From an uncultured Lachnospiraceae bacterium (GTDB taxonomy: Bacteria; Bacillota; Clostridia; Lachnospirales; Lachnospiraceae): DNA of 37,170 nt. The position numbers and the translations under genes are program-made. The DNA lies in contig CAJUPI010000027.1 of NCBI GenBank assembly GCA_910588125.1, positions 1 to 37,170 on the forward strand. Direction: 5' to 3'. The notes under the pieces were generated by a model. That model searched no databases. It had not been told where the DNA came from and saw only the letters and a list, made by a program, of their open reading frames with translations. Shown here in pieces: positions 15,495 through 23,240 of this stretch. Within the stretch, counting starts at the first letter, position 1; each line of letters begins with the position of its first letter.

Positions 15495-16244
15495 TTAAGC
15501 GGTCTCAAAAGGTACACCTTCCCCATGGGCAATCCGCTGATGTCTGAGTGCGAAATAGGAGAGAAGACGCTCCCTAGACGTATTAATAACCAGCTCTTCG
15601 GGACAATCAATAGCCTCCAAAAGCCGGATGGCATCCTCATGATTGCCGACATTGTCACGGAAATGGGCATCAGAGCTGATCAGAAGGTGTACTTTTTGAC
15701 GGATGCATTCGCTGGCAATCTGGCGGCAGGTGTCCTCGCTGCCGGGGCGAATACGAAAGGAACTGGAATTAATTTCAATCAGCTTTCCGTATTGGCGGCA
15801 GGCGCTTATAATAGTAGGGATGTCTATGGGGTAAGCGGGGTTTCCGCAATGCCCGAGACAGTCTACGAAGGGATTTTTAATTACGGACAGCAAGCCGGCC
15901 GTATTTTCTGCAACTGTTCCAGGCGATATGCATTCGCAGTGATAAGAGGCGATGACAAAATCAAGCCTTTGTAAAGTCCTGGTATCCAGATCGATCGTTC
16001 CTGAAAAGTCCATGATATTTACTTCGGCGCCCCGAAACAGACGGACACCGTTTACAATCTCAGGAAGCCCAGGCATACAGAAGAAGTGATGAGAAGAGGC
16101 TCCGTCCGGCATACCGGGACCATGATCCGTTATGGCGAGGGCATAAAAACCAGCTTCACGGGCCGCCTGAATATTTTCATATAAGGTACTGTATGCATGC
16201 TGGCTGACAAGAGTATGTGTGTGAAGATCGGCTATGGTATGCAT
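15495..16244 (-). CDS. PHP-domain phosphatase, YcdX-like
   Basis: A 249-residue PHP (polymerase and histidinol phosphatase) protein with a trinuclear metal site. Motifs in order: DLHTHTLVSQHAYS near residue 6, ITDHGPGMPDG near 38, RGAEVNIMDF near 71, ASYHCE near 98, CLGHCGNPAYPID near 130, and SSDAHFRDNVGN near 193. The ASSHHFF stretch after DHGPG and the VNIMDF.G.iD segment are typical of YcdX-type phosphatases rather than histidinol-phosphatase HisK. It is the first gene of the two-gene - strand unit, divergent from the ABC importer. AAGGGAG lies about 10 bases before the ATG. The substrate is not known from sequence. Confidence 0.87.
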   Translation of the reverse strand: MHTIADLHTHTLVSQHAYSTLYENIQAAREAGFYALAITDHGPGMPDGASSHHFFCMPGLPEIVNGVRLFRGAEVNIMDFSGTIDLDTRTLQRLDFVIASYHCECISPGTVAENTAGLLSVIKNPFVDCLGHCGNPAYPIDIPTIISACRQYGKLIEINSSSFRIRPGSEDTCRQIASECIRQKVHLLISSDAHFRDNVGNHEDAIRLLEAIDCPEELVINTSRERLLSYFALRHQRIAHGEGVPFETA

Positions 16245-16292
16245 GTTGATTCGGCTCCCTTCTTTGCTAAACCGTTCAGATGGACGGTTACT

Positions 16293-16327
16293 TTTGTTTC
16301 ATGGAAAACTGCGTTTTATGAAACAAA
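16293..16327. promoter_or_regulatory. Inverted repeat in the divergent control region
   Basis: TTTGTTTCAT (16293-16302) and ATGAAACAAA (16318-16327) are perfect 10-bp arms, with an inner AAAAC/GTTTT pairing around TGC. It lies in the leader of the - strand PHP unit. Its symmetry and size are compatible with an operator or with an RNA hairpin. A smaller AACCGT/ACGGTT pair lies at 16270-16289. Confidence 0.4.
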
Positions 16328-16373
16328 GACGCACATTTTTTTATTTAATAATTATAACATCAAGCAAATGAAA

Positions 16374-16388
16374 AGTAAATAGTTTACT
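16374..16388. promoter_or_regulatory. Candidate operator upstream of the ABC importer promoter
   Basis: AGTAAA-TAG-TTTACT is a perfect 6-bp dyad. The half-sequence AAAAGTAAA (16371-16379) recurs inverted as TTTACTTTT (16406-16414), just before the -35 box at 16420. The local LacI protein encoded at 20346 is a candidate binder. Confidence 0.35.
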
Positions 16389-16419
16389 AAAAATAATACA
16401 AATATTTTACTTTTATATA

Positions 16420-16447
16420 TTGACAATACTGTTTGTTTTGCTATAAT
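16420..16447 (+). promoter_or_regulatory. Consensus promoter of the ABC importer operon
   Basis: TTGACA (16420-16425) and TATAAT (16442-16447), 16 bases apart, are exact sigma-A hexamers. The transcript leader would be about 160 bases before the permease start. Confidence 0.75.
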
Positions 16448-16505
16448 GATAAAAAGGAAAAGAAAAATAAATGACAGATATAACAAAAATGAATGGAGGC
16501 TTTCC

Positions 16506-16523
16506 ATGAAAAAAGTAAAATGA
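16506..16523 (+). other. Five-codon mini reading frame in the importer leader
   Basis: ATG-AAA-AAA-GTA-AAA-TGA, with GGAGG seven bases upstream, sits in the leader between the promoter and the permease. It may be a leader peptide or the remnant start of a deleted gene. The remainder of 16245-16613 holds the elements listed separately and a GGGT-TTT-ACCC hairpin near 16573-16583. Confidence 0.2.
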
Positions 16524-16613
16524 TTACTAAATAATTGAGCTTTCTGTGAAGGAAAAGGCAAGCTACATTGTAAGGGTTTTACCCGGATATCTGAAATGGG
16601 AAGGGAGATGACA

Positions 16614-17396
16614 ATGAATACGAAAAACACAAATAATAGGAAAAAAATAACGGATATTCTTTTGTCTGTTGCGGCACCGGTGGCGATTGTGATTTTGTGG
16701 GCATTTGCTGTCAGCAGTGGCTTTGTGCGTACGGCGATTTTGCCGGCCCCGAAGACGATTGCCTCAACTCTGTGGTCGCTTTTAGAGAGCGGGAAGCTGT
16801 GGCGGGATATGAGCATAAGCATTCTGCGGGTTCTGCGGGGATTTGCCTGCGGCGCGATTGGCGGGACGCTGATCGGCAGTTGTATGGCGTTTTCCAAGAC
16901 AGTAAACCGGGTGCTTGGTACGATGGTAAGCATTCTTCGGCCGATTCCGATGTTGGCCTGGATTCCGATTTTGATTCTTTGGCTGGGAATCGGTGAGAGT
17001 TCTAAAACGGCAGTGATTTTTATCGGAAGCTTCTGGCCGGTTCTTTTGAATACGATACATGGGATTCAAAGCACGGATCCGAAGCTTTTAGAGGTGGCAA
17101 GGATATTGGAAAAGAAGCGTTCCGTGCTCATCTGGAAGGTCTATCTGCCTTCGGCGCTTCCTTCTATTTTCACAGGGCTTCGTCTGGGGATCAGTTCTGC
17201 CTGGACCTGTGTGGTAGGAGCAGAGATGATCGCGGCTACCAGCGGAATCGGATATATGATCCACTACGCCCGTGAGCTGGCCCAGCCGGCCCGTGTGTAT
17301 GCCGGAGTGTTCTGTATCGGCTTTGTAGGCATATTGATTGACAAGGGGTTGCTGGCTTTGCAGAAACGTCTGCTGAGCTGGTCCTATACAGAGTAG
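16614..17396 (+). CDS. ABC importer permease, SsuC/TauC/nitrate type
   Basis: Inner-membrane subunit of an importer for small organic anions or heterocycles. About 260 residues with a short basic cytoplasmic N-terminus, then five to six hydrophobic segments (first LLSVAAPVAIVILWAFAVSS). The EAA-type coupling loop is visible near residues 158-195 (EVARILEKKRSV, then LPSALPSIFTGLRLG). The start at 16614 is chosen because AAGGGAG (16601-16607) lies six bases before it; ATGs at 16596 and 16608 overlap or abut this site. The ATPase gene follows after 11 bases. Confidence 0.87.
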   Translation: MNTKNTNNRKKITDILLSVAAPVAIVILWAFAVSSGFVRTAILPAPKTIASTLWSLLESGKLWRDMSISILRVLRGFACGAIGGTLIGSCMAFSKTVNRVLGTMVSILRPIPMLAWIPILILWLGIGESSKTAVIFIGSFWPVLLNTIHGIQSTDPKLLEVARILEKKRSVLIWKVYLPSALPSIFTGLRLGISSAWTCVVGAEMIAATSGIGYMIHYARELAQPARVYAGVFCIGFVGILIDKGLLALQKRLLSWSYTE

Positions 17397-17407
17397 GAGG
17401 AACCATT

Positions 17408-18196
17408 ATGGAGCAAAAGCAGATACAGCTGACAATTCAGAATGTAAGTAAAAAATTTCGCATTGACAAGGGAACGCTTTCAGTCTTGGAAGATATTTCT
17501 CTGGAAATTGAGAAAGGTGAATTTATCAGCATTGTCGGGACGAGCGGCTGCGGCAAGAGCACCTTGTTAAAAATGATTATAGGCCTGGATCCGCCCACGG
17601 AAGGCCAGATTCGGATCGATGGAAAAGAAGTGGTAAAGCCTACGATTGACTGTGGTATGGTATTCCAGGAGGCAAGGCTGTTTCCCTGGCTTACGGTTCG
17701 GGAAAATATTGAATTCGGAATCACGCGGCCGGTTTCTGGAGGAGAAAAAGAGCGGCTGATTCAGCAGCATATTGAACTGGTTGGCCTGGCAGGATTTGAA
17801 AAAGCGTTGCCGAAACAGCTTTCCGGAGGAATGCAGCAGCGGGTAAGTATTGCCAGAGCACTGGTCAATCATCCGGATATCCTTTTATTGGACGAGCCGT
17901 TTGGCGCGCTGGATGCGCTGACGCGTATAAACATGCAGAATGAAGTGCTGAAATTATGGGAGCACGAAAAGAAAACAATGGTTCTGGTGACACATGATAT
18001 CGACGAAGCGGTTTTTCTCAGTGATCGCATAATCGTATTGTCCAGCCGGCCCGGTCAAATTATGGACCAGATAGAGGTAACATTGCCGCGGCCGCGAGAG
18101 AGAAGCAGCGATGAGTTTCTCAAAATCCGCAGTAAGATTTTTAAATATCTGATGACAAATGCAGATGAAAGTGTCAATATTGATCAATATCTGTGA
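17408..18196 (+). CDS. ABC importer ATP-binding protein, SsuB/TauB type
   Basis: A 262-residue ATPase driving the adjacent permease. Walker A is GTSGCGKSTLLKMI near residue 44, the Q-loop is VFQEARLFPWLTV near 86, the signature is LSGGMQQRVSIARAL near 138, Walker B is ILLLDEPFGALD near 160, and the H-loop is LVTHDIDEAVFLSDRI near 192. The RLFPWLTV Q-loop context and DEPFGALDALTR are typical of the nitrate/sulfonate/taurine class. GTAGGAGGAACC precedes the ATG. The substrate-binding protein follows 50 bases later with its own strong ribosome site. Confidence 0.92.
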   Translation: MEQKQIQLTIQNVSKKFRIDKGTLSVLEDISLEIEKGEFISIVGTSGCGKSTLLKMIIGLDPPTEGQIRIDGKEVVKPTIDCGMVFQEARLFPWLTVRENIEFGITRPVSGGEKERLIQQHIELVGLAGFEKALPKQLSGGMQQRVSIARALVNHPDILLLDEPFGALDALTRINMQNEVLKLWEHEKKTMVLVTHDIDEAVFLSDRIIVLSSRPGQIMDQIEVTLPRPRERSSDEFLKIRSKIFKYLMTNADESVNIDQYL

Positions 18197-18246
18197 TTGA
18201 TATGGGAAATATCCCAAAGTATCCATAATAACCAGGAGGGAAAAAC

Positions 18247-19362
18247 ATGAAGAGAAGTATTATGAAACGAATGACGGCAGGGATTTTGATGGTTTCTATG
18301 GCGCTTGGCCTGACAGCCTGCGGACAGAAAAGCCAGAACAGCCAGGAAAATCAGAGCAGCGCCGACAGTCCGCAGACGGAGGCGGCTGTGACAGAAGCAG
18401 CGCCAGAGAGCGAGGATAGCTCTGAGGCTGAGACAGCTAGCAACCAGGGAGAGGTTTTGGAGGTGCATGTAGGAGACTTTTTGGGCGAGACGTTTTTATA
18501 TCCGGTGAAGCTGGCGGCTGAGCTGGGGATGTTTGAAGAAGAGTTCGCCAAGGATAATATCAAGATTTGCGTTGACTACTTGGGCAGCGGAGCCGTGATG
18601 AATGAGGCATTGACGGCGGGAGATCTGCAGATGTCATTTTTGGGCGGACAGCCCACCTATAGTGGCATTGCCAATGGCAACGGGGTGAAAATCATTACCA
18701 TGGCCACAGTATCGTCTACGGATCCCTGCCTCTTGGTAAGAGCTGATTCGGATATCACAGAGGTATCCCAGCTGGCCGGAAGAAATCTGGCCGTGAATAT
18801 CGGGACAGACAACCATTATCAGATGATGGAAATGCTGGCTTTAGGAGGCGTGGTGGAGGATGATATACAATTGTATAATCTGAAGGGAAACGAGGCTTTA
18901 TCGGCGCTCCTTAGCGGTGAGATTGACTGTATGCAGTCTATTGCCCCTAACAAGTGGCGTTATGTCCTGGATGGCGATGTAAAGATTTTGAGCAATATGC
19001 ACGAGACGGAAGGACGCAATAATCAGGTGTTGGTTGCCACGGAGGAATTCAGAAATGAACACGGTGATATCATTGTCCGTTTTCTGAAGGTGCTGCAGCA
19101 GGCCTTGGATTATTATAATGAGAACAAGGAGGAGTGCTGGAAGATTCTGGCGGAGTATTGCGATGCCGATGCAGAGCTGATGGAGCACTATATGGAGGAT
19201 TATGACTGTACTCTGGGCCTGACGGATGCTGATAAAGAATATATGGCGAGAGTATATGATTTCCTGTATAGCCATGATATGCTGATTACGGAAATTGATC
19301 TGGCGGGTATTTATGATGAAAGCTTCCTGATGGAGGCGTTTGGAACTGTGGATTGCCATTGA
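18247..19362 (+). CDS. ABC importer substrate-binding lipoprotein, NMT1/SsuA-like
   Basis: A 371-residue lipoprotein: basic N-terminus (MKRSIMKRM), hydrophobic core, lipobox LTAC near residue 26, and a long Ser/Gln/Glu-rich linker to about residue 75. The NMT1/THI5-like domain then runs VHVGDFLGETFLYPVKLAAELGMFEEEF, through FLGGQPTYSGIANG and KIITMATVSS, to GRNLAVNIGTDNHYQMME. Such proteins bind sulfonates, nitrate, pyrimidine precursors or aromatic acids, so the ligand cannot be assigned. CAGGAGGGAAAAAC precedes the ATG. It is third in the importer operon; the amidohydrolase gene follows after 65 bases. Confidence 0.88.
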   Translation: MKRSIMKRMTAGILMVSMALGLTACGQKSQNSQENQSSADSPQTEAAVTEAAPESEDSSEAETASNQGEVLEVHVGDFLGETFLYPVKLAAELGMFEEEFAKDNIKICVDYLGSGAVMNEALTAGDLQMSFLGGQPTYSGIANGNGVKIITMATVSSTDPCLLVRADSDITEVSQLAGRNLAVNIGTDNHYQMMEMLALGGVVEDDIQLYNLKGNEALSALLSGEIDCMQSIAPNKWRYVLDGDVKILSNMHETEGRNNQVLVATEEFRNEHGDIIVRFLKVLQQALDYYNENKEECWKILAEYCDADAELMEHYMEDYDCTLGLTDADKEYMARVYDFLYSHDMLITEIDLAGIYDESFLMEAFGTVDCH

Positions 19363-19427
19363 CAGCATGGTATACGGAATGCCAGATAAATCGGCCGTGA
19401 GTATAACTGACGTTAAGGAGACAGAAA

Positions 19428-20303
19428 ATGAAATGTATCGATTTTCGGATACGCCCCCTGGTGGATGGCTACCGCGCTATGGTGGCAAACAAAACCACTG
19501 AAAATTTTTTAAAAGCCTTTCGCTGCAGTCCGCCGGCTTCGATAAAGGAGCAGTCTGTAGAATTGCTTCTGCGGGAGATGGATGAAGCGGGAGTGGATTT
19601 GGCAGTGGTGCCGGGACGGCAATCGCAAATGACCAATGTTTCCAACGAAGCTTTGGTTCGGCTGTCAGAGCAATATCCGGAAAGGTTTTCCGTGTTTCCG
19701 CTGTTTAATCCGCTAAAAGCGCAGGAAAGCATGCAGGAAATTATCGAGCTGACAAAAGAAGGGCCTTGCCTGGGAGTCAGCATAGAGCCAGGCTTGGGAA
19801 ATAACCTGCGCTTTGATGCAGTGCAGTATCAGCCGTTGTATGAATATATGAATGAGTATCATCTGCCGCTGTTGGCTACTTTCAGCGGCAGCATTACACC
19901 TGTGCTGGATGCATCATTGCCAGGATGTTTTCAGGCTGTGGCAAAGCAGTATCCCAATATGACGATGATTGCCGGCCATGGCGGTTTTCCGTGGTTCCGT
20001 GAAATGTGCTGTGTTGCCTTTTTTACTCCGAATGTTTTTCTGCTTCCAGATCTGTATTCCATGCATTGTCCGGGAGAAGAAGATGTACGATTGGCGGCCA
20101 ATTACATGTTACGGGAGAAAATGCTGTTCGGCTCGTCCTATCCGTTGCTTCCGGTGGAAGAGGCGGTAAGGCATGTGGAAGGCTGGGAGCTTTTTGCGGA
20201 TTCCCGGGAGCTTTTCCTTTATAAAAATGCGGAGAATATCCTCAATACTGCCAGAAAAAATAAAACCTCATTGCAAAATGCTTTGTCCTGTGAGATAATG
20301 TGA
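19428..20303 (+). CDS. Amidohydrolase-2 family TIM-barrel protein with altered metal site
   Basis: A 291-residue protein of the ACMSD/LigI-like amidohydrolase group. Recognisable blocks: MKCIDFRIRPLVDG at the N-terminus, LLREMDEAGVDLAVVPG near residue 46, NEALVRLSEQYPERF near 70, MIAGHGGFPW near 181-190, and LFGSSYPLLPVEEAV near 228. The usual metal-binding HxH of the first strand reads RIR, and the usual Asp of FGSDYP reads Ser, while the HGG histidine is kept. The enzyme may therefore be metal-independent or non-hydrolytic, as with lactonases of this superfamily. It lies between the importer genes and lacI, and probably acts on the imported compound. AAGGAGACAGAAA precedes the ATG. Confidence 0.75.
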   Translation: MKCIDFRIRPLVDGYRAMVANKTTENFLKAFRCSPPASIKEQSVELLLREMDEAGVDLAVVPGRQSQMTNVSNEALVRLSEQYPERFSVFPLFNPLKAQESMQEIIELTKEGPCLGVSIEPGLGNNLRFDAVQYQPLYEYMNEYHLPLLATFSGSITPVLDASLPGCFQAVAKQYPNMTMIAGHGGFPWFREMCCVAFFTPNVFLLPDLYSMHCPGEEDVRLAANYMLREKMLFGSSYPLLPVEEAVRHVEGWELFADSRELFLYKNAENILNTARKNKTSLQNALSCEIM

Positions 20304-20345
20304 ACACTTAAGCAATACAAGTGGAACAAAAAGGCTGGGGGAACT

Positions 20346-21335
20346 ATGGTTACATTGAATGATGTGGCAAAACGGGCAGGAGTCTCTAAGACAACGGTAT
20401 CGAGGATGTTGAATAAGGATCCATCCCTGTCGATTACTACCGCGACAAAAGAACGGATTTGGTCGGCAGTGAAGGAGCTGGGGTATCAGCACAAGCGGAC
20501 CTGTAGCGCTGTTTCGGGGTATCAGATTGCGATTATTCATAAAGAGAGCCATTATCAGAATCAGCTGGATAATGCTTTGTATTTTGCAATACGCTATGGA
20601 ATGGAAAGCATGTGCCACCTGGAGCAGATTACTCCTGCTTTTATTCCGTTTTCCATGCTGAAAAGCCTGCCAGGTAATCTGGACGGGATTATTATTAACG
20701 GAAATTTCCAGGCAGCGCAGATAGAGGAGATCCTTGGTGCGGCGAAAGGAATTCCGGCAGTGGTGGTAGGCCGTTCCAATCCGGCGCCGGAATTGTTAGA
20801 CTGGGTTACCTTTGATGTGCGGGAGACGGTATGGACTGCCCTTGATCATTTATCAGAGAAGGGATATAAGAGGATTTTGTATATTGGCGGAAGGGATTTG
20901 GAAGGGACGCCGGTGTGGCAGAAGAAAATATATCACTATCATACTTATATACGCGAGCATACGGATTTGCTTCACATCGGAGAAATGGAGGGGGATTATG
21001 GCGTTCAGAGCGGATATCGCATGATGTGCGGCTGGCTGGATGCCAGAAAAGAGATTCCGGATGCGATTTTTGTATCTCATGATCCCATTGCGGCCGGTGT
21101 GATTCAGGCGTTGTCGGAATACGGAATCGCTGTACCGGAAAATACCGCAGTCATCGGAGTTAATGGAGATTCCATCTGCAGGCTGACGGCCCCGCCTCTG
21201 ACATCCGTCAGCATTCATGCGGAAGAGATGGGCAGGGAGGCAGTGATTACTTTAACTGAGAGAATTTGCAATCGGCAGGCAGTGACAAAAAAGGTAATGT
21301 TTCATACGACATTGGCATTGGGGCAGAGCACATGA
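20346..21335 (+). CDS. LacI-family transcriptional regulator
   Basis: A 329-residue repressor-type protein. The N-terminal helix-turn-helix and hinge are clear (TLNDVAKRAGVSKTTVSRMLN, residues 3-23, then ERIWSAVKELGY). The periplasmic-binding-protein-like domain follows: YQIAIIHKES, LDGIIINGNF, GIPAVVVGRSNP, KRILYIGGRDLEGTP, PDAIFVSHDPIAAGVIQALSEYGIAVPENTAVIGVNGD and PPLTSVSIHAEEMGREAV. It is the last gene after the ABC importer and amidohydrolase and is the likely local regulator of that unit and of the divergent PHP operon. GGCTGGGGGAACT precedes the ATG. Its stop lies in the loop of the terminator hairpin at 21314-21352. Confidence 0.92.
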   Translation: MVTLNDVAKRAGVSKTTVSRMLNKDPSLSITTATKERIWSAVKELGYQHKRTCSAVSGYQIAIIHKESHYQNQLDNALYFAIRYGMESMCHLEQITPAFIPFSMLKSLPGNLDGIIINGNFQAAQIEEILGAAKGIPAVVVGRSNPAPELLDWVTFDVRETVWTALDHLSEKGYKRILYIGGRDLEGTPVWQKKIYHYHTYIREHTDLLHIGEMEGDYGVQSGYRMMCGWLDARKEIPDAIFVSHDPIAAGVIQALSEYGIAVPENTAVIGVNGDSICRLTAPPLTSVSIHAEEMGREAVITLTERICNRQAVTKKVMFHTTLALGQST

Positions 21336-21352
21336 GGATCTGCCCCAATGCC
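21314..21352 (+). terminator. lacI terminator hairpin, interrupted by a repeat insertion
   Basis: GGCATTGGGGCAGA (21314-21327) and TCTGCCCCAATGCC (21339-21352) form a perfect 14-bp stem with the lacI stop in the loop. No T-run follows directly. The T-run TATTTTTTCTT is found at 21481-21491, immediately after a second TCTGCCC (21471-21477) and TGA, on the far side of repeat B copy 1. Confidence 0.65.
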
Positions 21353-21466
21353 ATTAAGTTTGGCCCTGAGAATATTCAGCCATGGAAAAAGCAGCAGATT
21401 ATTTCCCACCGCTTCCCGCTCCTTTTTCCATGGCGTACCTTCTGAGAAAATTAACTAAATGACATT
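21346..21466 (+). repeat. Repeat family B, copy 1 (full length, about 121 bases)
   Basis: Ends CAATGCCATTAAGTTT (left) and AACTAAATGACATT (right) are near-inverted repeats. Inside is a second palindrome: CCATGGAAAAAGCAGCAGA near 21380-21398 pairs with GCTCCTTTTTCCATGG near 21418-21432. The right portion GGCGTACCTTCTGAGAAAAT is shared with copies at 36135 and 37055. It is flanked by TCTGCCC on both sides (21339-21345 and 21471-21477). Confidence 0.75.
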
Positions 21467-21490
21467 AGAGTCTGCCCTGATATTTTTTCT

Positions 21491-22405
21491 TCAGTTATTC
21501 TGTGAGACGCTTTCCGTCCCGTCCATCAAAAGCCTATCTACATCTAAAAGGCCCCATCCCTGTTGGTTCCTGGGCAATCCCATATCGACTGCCCGATCGC
21601 GGAGGCGGAGCTTCACATCGCGGTTGCTCATCTCCGGATATTTTTGCAGCAGCAAAGCGATTGCGCCGGATACCAATGGGGTGGCCATGGAAGTACCGCT
21701 TTTGCTGGTATATTTGCCGGGCAGATTGGCACAGCTCATGATAGAAGCGCCCGGGGCCACGATATCCGGCTTGCAAATACAGGCGCTAGTAGGCCCCCGC
21801 CCGGAATAATCAATCATCCGGCTTCCCATCACATTGACTTCTTTATGATCATCGGAACAGCCAACAGTGATAACCTTCCGGCTGATGCCGGGGGTGGTGA
21901 TGGTCCCGCTTTTCGGCCCCATGTTGCCGGCTGCTACCACGACTACCATACCGTCGTCCCAGGCGGCATTGACACCCCGGACCAGAGCGGAATTTTCGCC
22001 CATATTACGCCGGGAAAACGAACCGACGGAGATATTGACAATACGGATGTTCCAACGTTCCCGGTTTTCCCGGATCCAGCGAAGCCCGGCCAGTACGTCT
22101 GAAGAATAGCCATTACCCCGGCGATCCAAAACCTTTACCGGAATCAGATGACAGCCAGGGGCGATGCCGCAGTAGAGGCCGTCCTTCGCCGCTCCGCTGC
22201 CTCCGATGATGCCGCAGACATGGGTGCCATGTCCGTTGTCATCATAAGGCAGGGAGCGTTTTTGTATCATGTCCAGAAATCCGGCAATTCTATGTTCCAG
22301 GTCTTCGTGGGGAAAACAGCCGGTGTCCAGTACGGCAATGCCGATTCCTTTGCCGTCATAACCATGCGTATCCATCCCATGAATTCCGATTTTGGCTTGA
22401 TTCAC
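21491..22405 (-). CDS. Intracellular S8-family serine protease (subtilisin-like)
   Basis: A 304-residue subtilase with a complete catalytic triad: Asp27 in AVLDTG, His59 in NGHGTHV, and Ser in SGTSMATPLVSGA near residue 243, with the oxyanion Asn in AAGNMGP near 161. There is neither a signal peptide nor a long propeptide, so it should act in the cytosol like intracellular subtilisins, probably in turnover or regulated proteolysis. The C-terminus ends with GWGLLDVDRLL, the usual last element of the fold. It starts with GTG at 22405, with AGGT about eight bases upstream on the - strand. It stands alone, convergent with lacI; its 3' end overlaps the T-run of the lacI terminator. Confidence 0.9.
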   Translation of the reverse strand: MNQAKIGIHGMDTHGYDGKGIGIAVLDTGCFPHEDLEHRIAGFLDMIQKRSLPYDDNGHGTHVCGIIGGSGAAKDGLYCGIAPGCHLIPVKVLDRRGNGYSSDVLAGLRWIRENRERWNIRIVNISVGSFSRRNMGENSALVRGVNAAWDDGMVVVVAAGNMGPKSGTITTPGISRKVITVGCSDDHKEVNVMGSRMIDYSGRGPTSACICKPDIVAPGASIMSCANLPGKYTSKSGTSMATPLVSGAIALLLQKYPEMSNRDVKLRLRDRAVDMGLPRNQQGWGLLDVDRLLMDGTESVSQNN

Positions 22406-22645
22406 AAGAAAATACCTGTAGCTTTCTCATGTTTTTACTATTAGGGTATTCTTGTGGACTTGTATGATTGACGGCAGAGAAAATTTGTATATTTTGGCAT
22501 AAAAGTAATGCTATTTGGGCAAATGGTTCCAGGATAAAGGCTTGGATTTGCGGAATGGTGTAAAAAGGAATCTCGGAACGATCTGGGAATTAAGAATTTC
22601 TTCATAATCTATTTAAGGATTATACAAACATTCTGGAAAATATTG

Positions 22646-22654
22646 TGATATACT
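22646..22654 (+). promoter_or_regulatory. Extended -10 element ahead of the possible small RNA
   Basis: TGA followed by TATACT (22649-22654) forms an extended -10 box in an intergenic stretch with no + strand gene downstream. No good -35 box is seen. An 8-base inverted repeat, TAAGGATT (22614-22621) and AATCCTTA (22682-22689), flanks it and could be an operator. Confidence 0.35.
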
Positions 22655-22660
22655 GTAACC

Positions 22661-22765
22661 ATACAAAACAAACAGAGATTAAATCCTTAATCCTTTTTGA
22701 ACCCTAATTCCTAAAGAAAAACGAACCCGGTGTTGCCCATCACAACACCGGGGTTTTTCTTTTTT
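22661..22765 (+). ncRNA. Possible small RNA of about 105 bases
   Basis: A TG-extended -10 box is followed about 70 bases later by a textbook intrinsic terminator (22726-22765) although no + strand gene lies between. The predicted transcript is A-rich and contains GATTAA-ATCC-TTAATC, a short palindrome. No match to a known RNA family is recognised. The alternative is that the hairpin serves only the - strand thioesterase gene and the -10 box is chance. The rest of 22406-22645 shows nothing recognisable. Confidence 0.3.
22726..22765. terminator. Bidirectional intrinsic terminator
   Basis: CCCGGTGTTG (22726-22735) and CAACACCGGG (22743-22752) form a perfect 10-bp stem with a 7-base loop. On the + strand it is followed by GTTTTTCTTTTTT; on the - strand it lies just past the thioesterase stop and is followed by TTCGTTTTTCTTT. 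Confidence 0.85.
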
Positions 22766-23189
22766 AAGAAAGCGGCAAGGGCGCTACTAAGAACATGGTA
22801 ACAGTGGCAGAGGCGATCAGCTTTCCTTCCTCGGTCGTGATGTTGACGGAAACTACCACTGTATGACGGCCTTTGTGGACGGCGTTGCCTTCTACATATA
22901 AAATACCGGTTTGGAAGGCATGAAGGAAATTGATGCTGGCCTGCTGTGTCACATTGGCGAATTCATAGGCATAGGCAGACATTCCAGCTACCATGTCGCA
23001 CAGTGAAAAAATAAAGCCGCCATGCAGATTGCCGTAGAAATTTAAGGCATCTTCTTTAATATCAATTTTAACGCGGGCATGTCCGGGGCGGATCTCCAAT
23101 AGTTCTGCTTTTTCCAACCGGCCTAATGGTGCGATATGTTTTCTGATACCTTCCATAACTTCTGGCCTGATATTCTGTTTTGTATCCAT
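22764..23189 (-). CDS. PaaI-type hotdog-fold acyl-CoA thioesterase
   Basis: A 141-residue single hotdog domain. LNFYGNLHGGFIFSLCDMVAGMSAYAY near residues 50-76 carries the family N/HGG.....D signature (HGGFIFSLCD), followed by the second-half strands VTQQASINFLHAFQTGILYVEGNAVHKGRHTVVVSVNITTEEGKLIASATVTM. It hydrolyses acyl- or aroyl-CoA thioesters in the cytosol, plausibly rescuing CoA from stalled intermediates of the divergent CoA redox operon. The start at 23189 is chosen because GGAGGT lies just upstream on the - strand; the longer frame back to 23303 has no ribosome site and runs through the promoter. Confidence 0.87.
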   Translation of the reverse strand: MDTKQNIRPEVMEGIRKHIAPLGRLEKAELLEIRPGHARVKIDIKEDALNFYGNLHGGFIFSLCDMVAGMSAYAYEFANVTQQASINFLHAFQTGILYVEGNAVHKGRHTVVVSVNITTEEGKLIASATVTMFLVAPLPLS

Positions 23190-23240
23190 AAAAATACCTC
23201 CATTATGCAAAATGAACAGATAATCCATAAAAACTATAAT

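Noticed and set aside
16560..16613. TPP-type riboswitch before the ABC permease
   Set aside because: Only a short GGGT/ACCC hairpin is present; the CUGAGA and second conserved TPP segments are absent.
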